49,890 bases of DNA, taken from the NCBI GenBank assembly GCA_018266105.1, contig JAFEBA010000094.1, positions 1 to 49,890 of the forward strand, read 5' to 3'. How positions within the stretch are numbered: position 1 is the first letter of the stretch; each line of letters opens with the position of its first letter. Positions 7,786-16,233 of the stretch are shown here, in pieces. The notes under the pieces are model-generated. The model was given only the letters and a program-made list of their open reading frames with translations, did no database searches and was not told where the DNA came from. Source of the DNA: a bacterium (GTDB taxonomy: Bacteria; Vulcanimicrobiota; Xenobia; Xenobiales; JADMJV01). A program made the position numbers and the translations under genes.

Positions 7786-8792
7786 TTCATGGTCGACCGT
7801 GCCAACATCTCCATGGGCCCCTTCAAGCATCGTTTAACGACTTCATGGACATCCTCCACTCCTGGCGCCAATTCCAGGCGGTGGCTGAAAACGTGGGGAG
7901 CCAGGGTGGTCACATCCTCCGGAATCACGAAGTCCCGGCCCCTCATGAAGGCCAGCGCCTGCAGAGCCGGGAGCAGCAGAACCAGGCTACGGGTAGAGAC
8001 GCCCTGGGCCACTTCGGGAGAGCGCCGCAGGGCGGTGGCGACCTCGACCAGAGAGTCACTCAGGCGAGGGTCTATATAGACGTGCTCATCAATCACCCGG
8101 CGCGCTTCCACCAACTGATTGCGAGTCACCCTGGGAGCATTGACGGGGGCTGTTGCGCGGCGATCACGGTAGGAGCGCAGAACGTCGATCTCAGCGGCTT
8201 TGTCAATGTAATCCATGCGAATCTTGAAGAGAAAACGATCTAGCTGCGCCACCGGCAGCGGGTAAGTGCCAACCTGATCGCGTGGATTCTGAGTTGCGAT
8301 GACGAAAAAGAGCTCATCCAAAGCGTAGGTGTGGTTATCCACCGTGACCTGTTTCTCGGCCATCGCCTCCAACAGGGAAGACTGCACCTTGGGCGAGGTA
8401 CGGTTGATTTCGTCGGCCAACAGCACATGGGCAAAAATCGGTCCGGGGCGGAAATGGAACTGCTGGGAATCCGGATCAAAGACGGAGACACCGGTCACAT
8501 CGGAGGGCAAAAGGTCGGGAGTAAACTGCACCCGCCGAAAGGGCTCGATGAAGTCCTTGGCCACCTCGTCCTGAATGGATTCGCCCAAAGCTTTGGCCAG
8601 GGTGGTCTTTCCAGAGCCCGGGTGATCCTCCAGAAGCACGTGACCATCGGCAAGCAGCGCGATCAAAATCAGGTCGATGACCTCGTCACGGCCGCGCACG
8701 GCGAAAGTCAGGCGTGCTTTCAGTTGTTGCACCACCTGTTTGGCTTGAGCCAGCAACTCCTGACGGGCACTGGCGTTAACGGTTGAACTCAC
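7782..8792 (-). CDS. MoxR-family AAA+ ATPase
   Basis: 336 aa. Walker A HPGSGKTTL (about 57-65), Walker B LLADEIN (124-130) followed by RTSPKVQSSLLEAMAEKQVT, and sensor FFVIATQNPRDQVGTYPLP are textbook MoxR. These chaperone-like ATPases act with vWA/DUF58 partners on metal insertion or protein-complex assembly. GTG at 8792 is chosen because GGAAGGA lies 8 nt upstream and the product then begins at the usual family position; the open frame upstream lies within the preceding gene. The 3' end overlaps the TPR gene by 4 nt. Confidence 0.93.
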   Translation of the reverse strand: MSSTVNASARQELLAQAKQVVQQLKARLTFAVRGRDEVIDLILIALLADGHVLLEDHPGSGKTTLAKALGESIQDEVAKDFIEPFRRVQFTPDLLPSDVTGVSVFDPDSQQFHFRPGPIFAHVLLADEINRTSPKVQSSLLEAMAEKQVTVDNHTYALDELFFVIATQNPRDQVGTYPLPVAQLDRFLFKIRMDYIDKAAEIDVLRSYRDRRATAPVNAPRVTRNQLVEARRVIDEHVYIDPRLSDSLVEVATALRRSPEVAQGVSTRSLVLLLPALQALAFMRGRDFVIPEDVTTLAPHVFSHRLELAPGVEDVHEVVKRCLKGPMEMLARSTMK

Positions 8793-8814
8793 TCGATCGG
8801 TCCTTCCTGATGCC

Positions 8815-11058
8815 TCACCTGGAACTCCACCAGGAAAGCGGGTTGATAAATCCGAGCAGGCGACGCCAGACCGGATATCGGCGCGCGATCTGCTGGTGCA
8901 GTTGTTCGCGCAGCTGTAAAAGCTCTTTCGAATTGGGTTCTTGCTCGCCCAGCACGCAGCCAAAGTGACGGTAGGTCAAGCCCTCCAGGGCTTCCATTCC
9001 CACCCTTCGGGCAAACTCAAGGCGTCCTTCACCATAGGCCCGGACCACCCCGACCTCGGCCAGTTGATCCTGACCCGAACGCAGCACGGCGACCGCCAGG
9101 CGCTTGCCTGAAGCCCACATCGGCTCGAAGCGACGATAGAACTTGTAGAGGTAGTTGGCCACAAAGGTGGTCAAAAAGCCCCACTTCAAGATCTGGAACC
9201 CGGCCAGCAGCAGGAAACGCATGAGCTCCTGCAGGTTGATTTTGCGGAAAGCCTTTTCCTCAGCCGGCGGCTTCTTACTCTTGGCACGAGCCAGTTCGCC
9301 CAGCAGGCGCTGCAGGTTGGGATCCGGTTCTTCGAGTTCACCGCCCTCGTGCTTCTCCGGACTGATATCCAGAGTCACCCAGCCGGCCCCCTCAAGGTAG
9401 ACCTCGGGCCATTCGTGAGCTTCGGCGCTACGCAGCAGCACCGAAGAACCGCTGCCCCGGTTTCGAGCATCAGTGGCGTAGCCGGCACCGCAACGGGCGG
9501 GCAGGCCAATCGACCGCCACAGGTAGACGGCCGCGTGAGCCTGATGGACGCAGTAGCCGCGCTGACGAACAAACAGATACTCGGCCACCGGGTCCTTGGA
9601 ACCCTGATAGTTGGCCTTCATGGTGTATGTGACGGTCTTATCCATCCACAACTTGATGACCAGCGCTTTCGCGAAATCGGAGTGAGCGTACTGGGCCGGC
9701 AGTTGGGATAGACACTTCTCGGCCAAAGCCTTGTAGCGAGGATCGTCAGGGAGTTCAGTATAGTGCTTCCAGGTTTTCTCATCCCAGTTCGGATTACCGG
9801 CTTTGAGGCCAAAGAGCTCCTTGTAATCTACCTTCAAGACCCGCGACTTGCAGTCGTAGGCATTCATAAACTGACTGGGGTTGGGGTTCTCGGCCGAGCT
9901 GGCGCTGATCCCATCGACCAGGGTGAAGGGCCGGGTATGCCCTTCGATCATGGCCACAAAGCTGGTCAGGTCGCGATGATAGGGCGAATTGGCAGGCACC
10001 GAAGTTTCGATGTTGATGGTCTGATTGAACCCGGGATACTCACGCAACAGGTCGCGGTCGGTTGTACCGGTGGTGTCTTCCACCAGGCGCTTCCCATTGA
10101 ACTGGCTGAAGGCGGTCTGGCGAAAATAGTAGTAACCGAAGGTGGGCTGGTAATCGTCATCCAACAGAACAATGGCCACCGGCTTGGACTTTTGCTTCTG
10201 ATCCTGATCCGGAGCCTTGTCCAGCTCCATATCCTGGGCCTCAGAGCGGCCGCCTTTGCCACCCTTGCCCTTGCCTTTGGCGGCTTCCTGACGCTCGCGA
10301 CGTTCTTTTTCTTCCTGTTCCTTCCGCTGCTCGTCTTTCTCTTTGTCCTGGTTGCTCTTGCCCCCCACGCCCAGTGGATCGCGAATGTCAAAATCCAGCA
10401 GCTTGCGGTTGGGGAGGATGGCGTAAAGCACAGAGATCAGTAAGAACAGCAGAATCAGATCAAACCAGGAAGCGCGCCGGGTGCGTCGCCCATTCTGGAG
10501 CACCACCAACAAAGCGGCGGCCAGGGCCCCCAGCCCAAACAACACAGGAATCGGGTCGAGGTTCTGCGACCAGAGCGGGTCCACCAAAAAATAAGGCCGA
10601 CTGATATAGCCCTGACGGTGGGCGGCCAGGGGGCTCGCCAGCAGCAAGGTCACGCTCAAAATCTCAGCCGTGATGAGCGCCGGCTGTCGGCCGCTCAAAA
10701 AACGCAAAAGGCAAGTCGAGGCCAGGGCCTGGCCTCCCCAGGCAAGCCACTGCGAGAGGATGAAAGAATTCTCCGCTCCCAATAGACTGGCCAGAGCGTA
10801 ATTGTCAGAGACCAGGCTCGCCAGCATTTGCGAGAAAAGCCAGAGACCAAAGGCCATTGCCGCCGCCGGCAGCATGCGCAGGCGAGTGCCCGCCAGCAAG
10901 CAGCCGGCCAGGTAGCCGCCAAACCCCCCCCAGGCAGCGATGATGGCCGCCGAGGGCAGACTGACGAACCAGGTGGCCACTCCGGCGGCCACGGCCCAGA
11001 CCAGGGCACAGGCGAGTTCGCGCCAGCGAATTGAACTAAACACGAGCCCGGCCTCCAT
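8815..11058 (-). CDS. Membrane-anchored transglutaminase-like protein
   Basis: 747 aa. About six to seven N-terminal membrane helices (residues 10-230) are followed by a highly charged Lys/Glu-rich linker, then an extracytoplasmic transglutaminase-like core with Cys503 (RGYCVHQAHA), His548 (AHEWPEVY) and Asp564 (LDISPE), one more membrane helix near 650 and a cytoplasmic helical tail (TYRHFG). This is the TgpA/DUF3488-type arrangement typical of DUF58-MoxR operons. The triad is intact, so thiol peptidase or transglutaminase activity is possible; the substrate is unknown. ATG 11058 overlaps the DUF58 gene by 23 nt. Confidence 0.9.
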   Translation of the reverse strand: MEAGLVFSSIRWRELACALVWAVAAGVATWFVSLPSAAIIAAWGGFGGYLAGCLLAGTRLRMLPAAAMAFGLWLFSQMLASLVSDNYALASLLGAENSFILSQWLAWGGQALASTCLLRFLSGRQPALITAEILSVTLLLASPLAAHRQGYISRPYFLVDPLWSQNLDPIPVLFGLGALAAALLVVLQNGRRTRRASWFDLILLFLLISVLYAILPNRKLLDFDIRDPLGVGGKSNQDKEKDEQRKEQEEKERRERQEAAKGKGKGGKGGRSEAQDMELDKAPDQDQKQKSKPVAIVLLDDDYQPTFGYYYFRQTAFSQFNGKRLVEDTTGTTDRDLLREYPGFNQTINIETSVPANSPYHRDLTSFVAMIEGHTRPFTLVDGISASSAENPNPSQFMNAYDCKSRVLKVDYKELFGLKAGNPNWDEKTWKHYTELPDDPRYKALAEKCLSQLPAQYAHSDFAKALVIKLWMDKTVTYTMKANYQGSKDPVAEYLFVRQRGYCVHQAHAAVYLWRSIGLPARCGAGYATDARNRGSGSSVLLRSAEAHEWPEVYLEGAGWVTLDISPEKHEGGELEEPDPNLQRLLGELARAKSKKPPAEEKAFRKINLQELMRFLLLAGFQILKWGFLTTFVANYLYKFYRRFEPMWASGKRLAVAVLRSGQDQLAEVGVVRAYGEGRLEFARRVGMEALEGLTYRHFGCVLGEQEPNSKELLQLREQLHQQIARRYPVWRRLLGFINPLSWWSSR

Positions 11059-12373
11059 AACGTACGAATCCCTCTTGGGCAGGCAGATACATCCAGCGCT
11101 CTTTTCCCACCCCGGCCAACTGATTGAGCACCTCTTCTGGTTCCCCAACTCGCAATTCTGGCGGAGTGGACAGGAGCATCGGCGAAATACGCTTCCACCA
11201 GGCGGGCATAGGACGGGGCCTCGCGCCACTGACCAGGCCTCCCGGTGAGGTCACGAAGCTGACCTCGATGCCCGCCACGCGAGCCGAGGCCCGAACTTCC
11301 TCCAGCCATTTGCCAGGCAGACTGGGTAAAGCCACCATACAGCCGGTATATCCATCCCGCGCTGCCTGCTGCAGAAAAGCGCGCAAAGCTGGCTGGGGCT
11401 TGCCGCTCTGGGCCACATTTCCAGATCGAGCCAGAAAAGTCAGAGCTTCCTCGACCCGATCACAATGGCCCTGGTTTCCATCCGCGCCAAAGCGCCAGCC
11501 ACTGCCCAGTAAGCCGCTTTCCAGGATGGTCCGCATCAGAGCGGCGCAGGTTTCATCCAGAGGCCCGGCCACCAAGTAGGCACATGTGCGCGGAGTGGGG
11601 GCAATTGCGCGCTCGGGTTGGCGCACCATCAGCCGGCCGGTGCGGGCGTAGAGTTTCCAAAGCAGCAGTTTGGGCGGATCGCCAGCCGCATACTGGCGCA
11701 TGTCCACACGATCGCCCACAGCCTCACCACGAGGGTCTGATACGTCATCCCCGCCGTGAAAAGCAGTCACAAAAGTGCGCCGATTCAGGGGCAAGGGCAC
11801 CGGGAGAACCTGCAGCGTGAGACCCTGGCGACGACGCAGGCGAATCGATGCGAAACCCAACACGTCGCAGATCTCGAACTCGCGTTCAATACCGTTGACC
11901 AGGCAGCGCTGGTGGAAAACAAATTCTTCGAAGGCACCTTCAGGATCTTTGCTCCAGCGCACTTTAACGCCCTGGGGAGCAAGCCAGCGCCAGTTGACCT
12001 CAACCAGCGGCAGCCAGGGGGGCGGCTTGAGCAAGTGCAGTCGGCCGGGTGCATTGACCAGGAGAGCCGAAATTTCCGCAGGGAAGCCTGAACTGGCTTC
12101 GTTCCACCAGTAGTGCGTCAGGACCGCGCCCAGGCAAACCAGAAAAATATCCAGGATCGCCACCACCGCGACAACCAGCGAAGTCATCAGCAAGATCAGG
12201 TCTTGCTGCATCAATCCAAAGTACACGAGCAGCAGGGTGGCGCCGCCCAGGATAACAAGACCAGCCGGTTTGACGGGAAAGATTCGCCACGCCATAGCCA
12301 GGCGAGGCTTGATGCGGGAGGCCCACAGGCCGCCGCCGGAGGGGGCCTTGGGAACAACGCGAGGATTGGTCAC
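11036..12373 (-). CDS. DUF58 / vWA-like membrane protein
   Basis: 445 aa. Two membrane helices (about 35-85) precede a beta-rich segment and the DUF58 signature GDRVDMRQYAAGDPPKLLLW then YARTGRLMVRQPE, followed by a vWA-like C-terminal half. DUF58 proteins usually work with an adjacent MoxR ATPase; here DUF58, transglutaminase, MoxR and TPR genes form one operon. The GTG start at 12373 has AGGA immediately adjacent, so initiation could instead be at the ATG encoding MAWRIF, about 26 codons in. Confidence 0.88.
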   Translation of the reverse strand: MTNPRVVPKAPSGGGLWASRIKPRLAMAWRIFPVKPAGLVILGGATLLLVYFGLMQQDLILLMTSLVVAVVAILDIFLVCLGAVLTHYWWNEASSGFPAEISALLVNAPGRLHLLKPPPWLPLVEVNWRWLAPQGVKVRWSKDPEGAFEEFVFHQRCLVNGIEREFEICDVLGFASIRLRRRQGLTLQVLPVPLPLNRRTFVTAFHGGDDVSDPRGEAVGDRVDMRQYAAGDPPKLLLWKLYARTGRLMVRQPERAIAPTPRTCAYLVAGPLDETCAALMRTILESGLLGSGWRFGADGNQGHCDRVEEALTFLARSGNVAQSGKPQPALRAFLQQAARDGYTGCMVALPSLPGKWLEEVRASARVAGIEVSFVTSPGGLVSGARPRPMPAWWKRISPMLLSTPPELRVGEPEEVLNQLAGVGKERWMYLPAQEGFVRYGGRARV

Positions 12374-12543
12374 TCCTGACGTTTCGTGCCTGGCGCGCGG
12401 GATTCCCTTCGGGCAGGGTTCATGCGGCCGGCTGCGAATTTACAAAGACAAGCGGGCCGGAGGCTCGCTTGAGTCAACCTGGATGTGGACAAAGCACGGT
12501 AAGGGCCGGCCTGAGTAGCCGGTCACGAGGAGGAGAAAACAAC

Positions 12544-13524
12544 ATGATGTGGGCCGTTATGGGCGTTGGGATGCTCTTCAACGCCATCCAACAAAACTCT
12601 CAGGCCGCGCAGGCTCGCGAAATGCAGCAGTCGCAACAGGCTGAGATGCAAAAGATGATGAAGTCGATGACCGCTCAACAGCAGTCGATGAACGACACCC
12701 CGTTCAACAACATGCTGGAGATCCAGACCGGTCTCCCCGAGTATCCTCAGGAGAACTTCAGCAATCTGCAGGAGATGCAGATGGGCCACATGGATGCTCG
12801 CGCCAACTTCACCGCCGAGTTGGACAACGACTTGCAATCGGCCAAAACCGCCTTCTTCCAAGATAACCATTACGAAACGGAGCTTGGCTCCGAGGGCCGC
12901 CAGCAGGTGGCGCTGGGACCGGACGGTCAGCCCAACGTCAAATTCGGAGGCGAGAACGGCGACCAGCGCACTGCCCGCCTGACCTTCGAGGGCGAAAAGA
13001 AGGCAGAACTGAACGACAAGCACGCCACCCAAAAAGAGCAATTCCTGAACAAAGAGAAAGAGAACTTCAAGGAGTTCCTGGCGATGAACCGGGACCGCCT
13101 GGAGAACCCCTACGTGCACGGCGAACTTCAGAAAATGGTTGTGGCCTCCAAGAAGAAGTCGCTGGACCTGCAGCAAAATCAGGAAGACGAGCGCTGGCGC
13201 GTGGATATGCCTCCCTCTGAAGAAATTGCGGCCAAACTTGACACAGGCCTGAAAAAGTTACACGCGATGGACCGCGAGCACATGGAAGCCGAGGAAAACT
13301 CCGAAGACGCCAAGGCTTTGATGGAGCACGACCAGGAGGTTGCGTCGATCCTCTACGACCACAAGCAGAAGGCCCAACAGGAAAAGTCAGAGGAAAACTT
13401 CACGATGGACCCGCGCAAGATGATGGCCATGGCTCAGCAGCGACGGGAACCCAAAGATGTAGGCAAGTCACTCCCCAGCTATTTGACCAACGCCATGTAC
13501 GAGCTTGGCGTATACAGCGTCTAA
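12544..13524 (+). CDS. Met/Gln-rich coiled-coil protein of unknown function
   Basis: 326 aa, not recognised. The N-terminus has a short hydrophobic stretch (MMWAVMGVGMLFNAI) followed by a Gln/Met/Ala-rich segment (about 18-50); the middle and C-terminal parts are strongly charged and probably alpha-helical, with many Lys-Glu/Gln repeats and no cysteine. GAGGAGG before ATG 12544 is a strong Shine-Dalgarno, and a strong terminator follows, so it is a stand-alone, probably well-expressed gene. The preceding 170 nt (12374-12543) contain an imperfect hairpin near 12449-12468 and no clear promoter. It may be a structural or filament-associated protein, but nothing proves this. Confidence 0.8.
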   Translation: MMWAVMGVGMLFNAIQQNSQAAQAREMQQSQQAEMQKMMKSMTAQQQSMNDTPFNNMLEIQTGLPEYPQENFSNLQEMQMGHMDARANFTAELDNDLQSAKTAFFQDNHYETELGSEGRQQVALGPDGQPNVKFGGENGDQRTARLTFEGEKKAELNDKHATQKEQFLNKEKENFKEFLAMNRDRLENPYVHGELQKMVVASKKKSLDLQQNQEDERWRVDMPPSEEIAAKLDTGLKKLHAMDREHMEAEENSEDAKALMEHDQEVASILYDHKQKAQQEKSEENFTMDPRKMMAMAQQRREPKDVGKSLPSYLTNAMYELGVYSV

Positions 13525-13574
13525 ACCGGATTGGGCTCGTATTCAGGTAGAGCCCCCCACCCCACGAGAAAAAA

Positions 13575-13601
13575 GCCCGACCGCAGGGGTCGGGCTTTTT
13601 T
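13575..13601 (+). terminator. Strong rho-independent terminator
   Basis: GCCCGACC (13575-13582) pairs perfectly with GGTCGGGC (13588-13595), followed by six T. A run of A precedes the stem, so it could also stop transcription on the opposite strand. It separates the unknown coiled-coil gene from the feo operon. Confidence 0.9.
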
Positions 13602-13621
13602 CTTTCCAGCCAGAAAAGATG

Positions 13622-13650
13622 TTTAGCACTGCCTGAAGAATGTCTATAAG
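13622..13650 (+). promoter_or_regulatory. Possible sigma-70 promoter of the feo operon
   Basis: TTTAGC (13622-13627) and TATAAG (13645-13650) are separated by 17 nt, 31 nt before the feoA start. The -10 matches 5 of 6 consensus positions; the -35 matches only 3 of 6. No Fur-box-like sequence was recognised. Confidence 0.35.
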
Positions 13651-13680
13651 AGGGCGGGGAAACTAATCAGAGGATCAATC

Positions 13681-13917
13681 GTGGAAACCAATCGCACCCT
13701 GGCTCAACTGCCTTTGAACCATACCGCCGTCGTTGAAAGCATCAACGGCCCGCAGCCCTTTGTGCGTCGCCTGCTATCATTGGGTGTCTCACCCGGCTGC
13801 CAGGTCCGCGTGGTGCGTCAGGCTCCCCTTGGCGATCCGCTACAGGTGGAAATCGGCCGGTTGCAACTGGCCATTCGGCGCCTGGAAGCAGGCCAAGTTC
13901 TGTTGCAGACCCAGTGA
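13681..13917 (+). CDS. feoA: Ferrous iron transport protein FeoA
   Basis: 78 aa SH3-like cytoplasmic protein that assists FeoB. It has the family pattern of a small beta-rich domain (RRLLSLGVSPGCQVRVVRQAPLG... then LEAGQVLL). GTG start with AGAGGA upstream. Its stop overlaps the feoB start (GTGA), implying translational coupling. Confidence 0.9.
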   Translation: METNRTLAQLPLNHTAVVESINGPQPFVRRLLSLGVSPGCQVRVVRQAPLGDPLQVEIGRLQLAIRRLEAGQVLLQTQ

Positions 13918-15947
13918 AAGTCCTTCGGGTCGCCACGGTTGGAAACCCAAATGTAGGTAAGTCCAGCCTGATCAATGCTATCGCGGGCTCCAACTTGCAG
14001 GTCGGCAACTGGCCGGGAACCACTGTGGATCGCCTTTCAATCAGCTTTGAATTGGCTGGTGTGCACGTTGACTGGGTGGATTTGCCCGGAACCTACAGCC
14101 TGGCCGGCGCCGCCTCGGAAGAAAGCATTACCCGACGGGAATTGCTTGAATCCCCCCCCGACGTCATCGTCAATGTGGTTGATGCCGGCAATCTGGAACG
14201 CAACCTGGGATTGACTCTGGAGCTCAGCGAGTTGGGGTTGCCCATGGTCGTGGTCCTGAACCTGGTGGATGAAGCCCGAGCTCACGGGATCGAAGTCGAC
14301 CCGCGCAAGCTGTCGGACTGCATGGGAGTAGAGGTGGTGGCCACGGTGGCTTCCACCGGCGAAGGTTGTGATCAGGTCAAGCAGTCCTTAACACGCGCCA
14401 CGCCAGCCCGCCTGCTGGTGGAGTATCCAGACAACCTGCGAGCTGCGTTGGCGGAACTGGGCGAGAGCAGTCCGTGGCGCGGGCTCACCATGCTCAGCGA
14501 GGAAGTCCCCGGTCTACCCGCTAGCGAACGGGCGCGGCAGTTGCGAGCCCAACTAGAACTGGCTCAGGACCCCTTTTTGAGCATTGCCGAGGCGCGCTTA
14601 AAGATGGCGCGTCACCTCACCTCGGACGTCGAAAGCCGGGTCGATCAGGGAGTTTCACGCAGCGAAAAGATCGACCGACTGCTGCTCCACCCCTGGTTGG
14701 GACTGCCCTGCTTCTTGCTGGGAATGCTCGGCGTTTTTCGCTTCACGTATCTTTTCTCGGCGCCCTGGATCGAGTTCCTGGACGTGCTGAAAGGCGTTCT
14801 CGGTGGTTGGGTAGCCAGCCTGAACTTCCCCCCCCTGCTTCAATCCTTTCTGGTGAGCGGGGTGATCGGGGGAGCGGGCACGGTGGCGGCTTTTTCGCCG
14901 GTGCTGTTTTTGCTCTACCTGGCTATGGCTTTTTTAGAAGCCTCAGGACTGCTGGCGCGTACCACCTTTTTATTCGACCAGGTGATGAAGTGGGTGGGCC
15001 TGCCCGGACGCAGTTTGATCCCGCTGCTGCTGGGTTTTGGCTGCAACGTTCCGGCCGTCTACAGCACTCGCATCCTGCCCAACCTGGGCGACCGCCTGAG
15101 AGTCTCGCTGGCCATCCCATTCACGGCGTGCAGCGCTCGCCTGACGGTCTTTGTGCTCTTTACGGCCGTCTTTTTTCCAAAGAACGCCCCCTATGTGGTG
15201 CTCGGACTTTACCTGTTGGGTCTGCTTCTGGGTCTGGGCACAGCCATTCTGACTCGCCGCTACGTCCCTCAAGACTCGGACCGAACCGGAATCATGGAGC
15301 TCCCTCCCTACCGCTTCCCAAGCTGGAAGGCCACGGTGCGCCAGGCCTGGCTGCGCACTCGGTCTTTCCTTAAAGACGCGGCTGGACCGATTCTGGGAGC
15401 CGTTTTGCTGGTCTGGTTTCTGCATCAGGTACCCAGCGGAAAACCTGAGAACAGCCTCTACGCCGGGGTTTCTCGAGCTCTGACGGTCCCCTTGGGACCG
15501 CTGGGTATTCACGACTGGCGGCTGGCCGGGGCCCTGATGCCTGGGTTCATCGCGAAAGAAGTGGTGGTGGGAACGCTGGGCGTCAGCTTCCTGGGAGAGG
15601 ATGTGATTCAGCCCTGCGGGCTGGTCGATGGAGCTCAACAAATAGCGGTCGGTCTCGGAATGGCACTCAAGAACACCCTGTTGGCCGTGCCGCAAATGCT
15701 CGGAGCTCCTGAGCTCCCCGGGGACGAATCGCCCAGCGGCCTGAGCGCCGCCATCGCTCGCGCCTGCGATTCAGCCGGAGCCCTGGCCTATATGGTGTTC
15801 TTGCTGCTCTACACCCCTTGCGTTGCCACCGTAGCGGCCTTGCGCAGCGAATTTGGAAATCGCTGGGCCCTTTTCTCCGTCTTCTGGCAAATGGGGGTGG
15901 CCTGGTTGGCGGGCTGGCTAACTTTTCTTGCGATGAACCATGCTTGA
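13914..15947 (+). CDS. feoB: Ferrous iron transporter FeoB
   Basis: 677 aa inner-membrane Fe(II) transporter with an N-terminal G domain: G1 GNPNVGKS (10-17), G3 DLPG (56-59), G4 NLVDEA, then the helical spacer domain and a polytopic membrane part with two gate repeats containing the GCNVPA and TPCVAT cysteine motifs. GTG start at 13914 overlaps feoA by 4 nt. It is followed by a feoC-like gene overlapping by 8 nt. Confidence 0.96.
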   Translation: MKVLRVATVGNPNVGKSSLINAIAGSNLQVGNWPGTTVDRLSISFELAGVHVDWVDLPGTYSLAGAASEESITRRELLESPPDVIVNVVDAGNLERNLGLTLELSELGLPMVVVLNLVDEARAHGIEVDPRKLSDCMGVEVVATVASTGEGCDQVKQSLTRATPARLLVEYPDNLRAALAELGESSPWRGLTMLSEEVPGLPASERARQLRAQLELAQDPFLSIAEARLKMARHLTSDVESRVDQGVSRSEKIDRLLLHPWLGLPCFLLGMLGVFRFTYLFSAPWIEFLDVLKGVLGGWVASLNFPPLLQSFLVSGVIGGAGTVAAFSPVLFLLYLAMAFLEASGLLARTTFLFDQVMKWVGLPGRSLIPLLLGFGCNVPAVYSTRILPNLGDRLRVSLAIPFTACSARLTVFVLFTAVFFPKNAPYVVLGLYLLGLLLGLGTAILTRRYVPQDSDRTGIMELPPYRFPSWKATVRQAWLRTRSFLKDAAGPILGAVLLVWFLHQVPSGKPENSLYAGVSRALTVPLGPLGIHDWRLAGALMPGFIAKEVVVGTLGVSFLGEDVIQPCGLVDGAQQIAVGLGMALKNTLLAVPQMLGAPELPGDESPSGLSAAIARACDSAGALAYMVFLLLYTPCVATVAALRSEFGNRWALFSVFWQMGVAWLAGWLTFLAMNHA

Positions 15948-16233
15948 GCAGTTGTTAGAGGCCTTGCGCCCTCGGCCGCGCTCGACCCAAGAGTTACGCC
16001 AACTGCTTAATCTTAGCGCGGGTCAGATCGAGCTCGCCTTGCTCCAGTTACGTCGGGGAGGTTATGTAGACCTGGCCCTGCCCAACCAGGGCGCCTGTCA
16101 GCCTGGTTGCGGAGTCTGCAGCTTGAAGAGTTTTTGCCCAAGTCAGCAAGAGCCGGAGCCTTCCTGGCTGGTCGGCCAGGAAACCTGGCGTTTGACCGAC
16201 AAAGCCCTCTCCCGTGTCGCCCCCCCTGCGTAA
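15940..16233 (+). CDS. feoC: FeoC-like winged-helix protein with four-cysteine cluster
   Basis: 97 aa. The N-terminal helix-turn-helix (TQELRQLLNLSAGQIELALLQL) and wing are followed by CQPGCGVCSLKSFCP, a four-cysteine motif like the one in FeoC proteins that bind an oxygen-sensitive Fe-S cluster. FeoC is proposed to tune FeoB stability or activity by iron or oxygen. It overlaps feoB by 8 nt and the next gene by 20 nt, so the four genes look like one transcript. The symbol is given on context and motif. Confidence 0.75.
   Translation: MLEQLLEALRPRPRSTQELRQLLNLSAGQIELALLQLRRGGYVDLALPNQGACQPGCGVCSLKSFCPSQQEPEPSWLVGQETWRLTDKALSRVAPPA

Noticed and set aside
9763..10443. 226-codon plus-strand frame inside the transglutaminase gene
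   Set aside because: Its hydrophobic run is the complement of the Lys/Glu-rich linker, not a real membrane protein.
12523..13176. 217-codon Leu/Val-rich minus-strand frame
   Set aside because: Complement of the Gln/Glu-rich coiled-coil gene, which has the strong Shine-Dalgarno and terminator.
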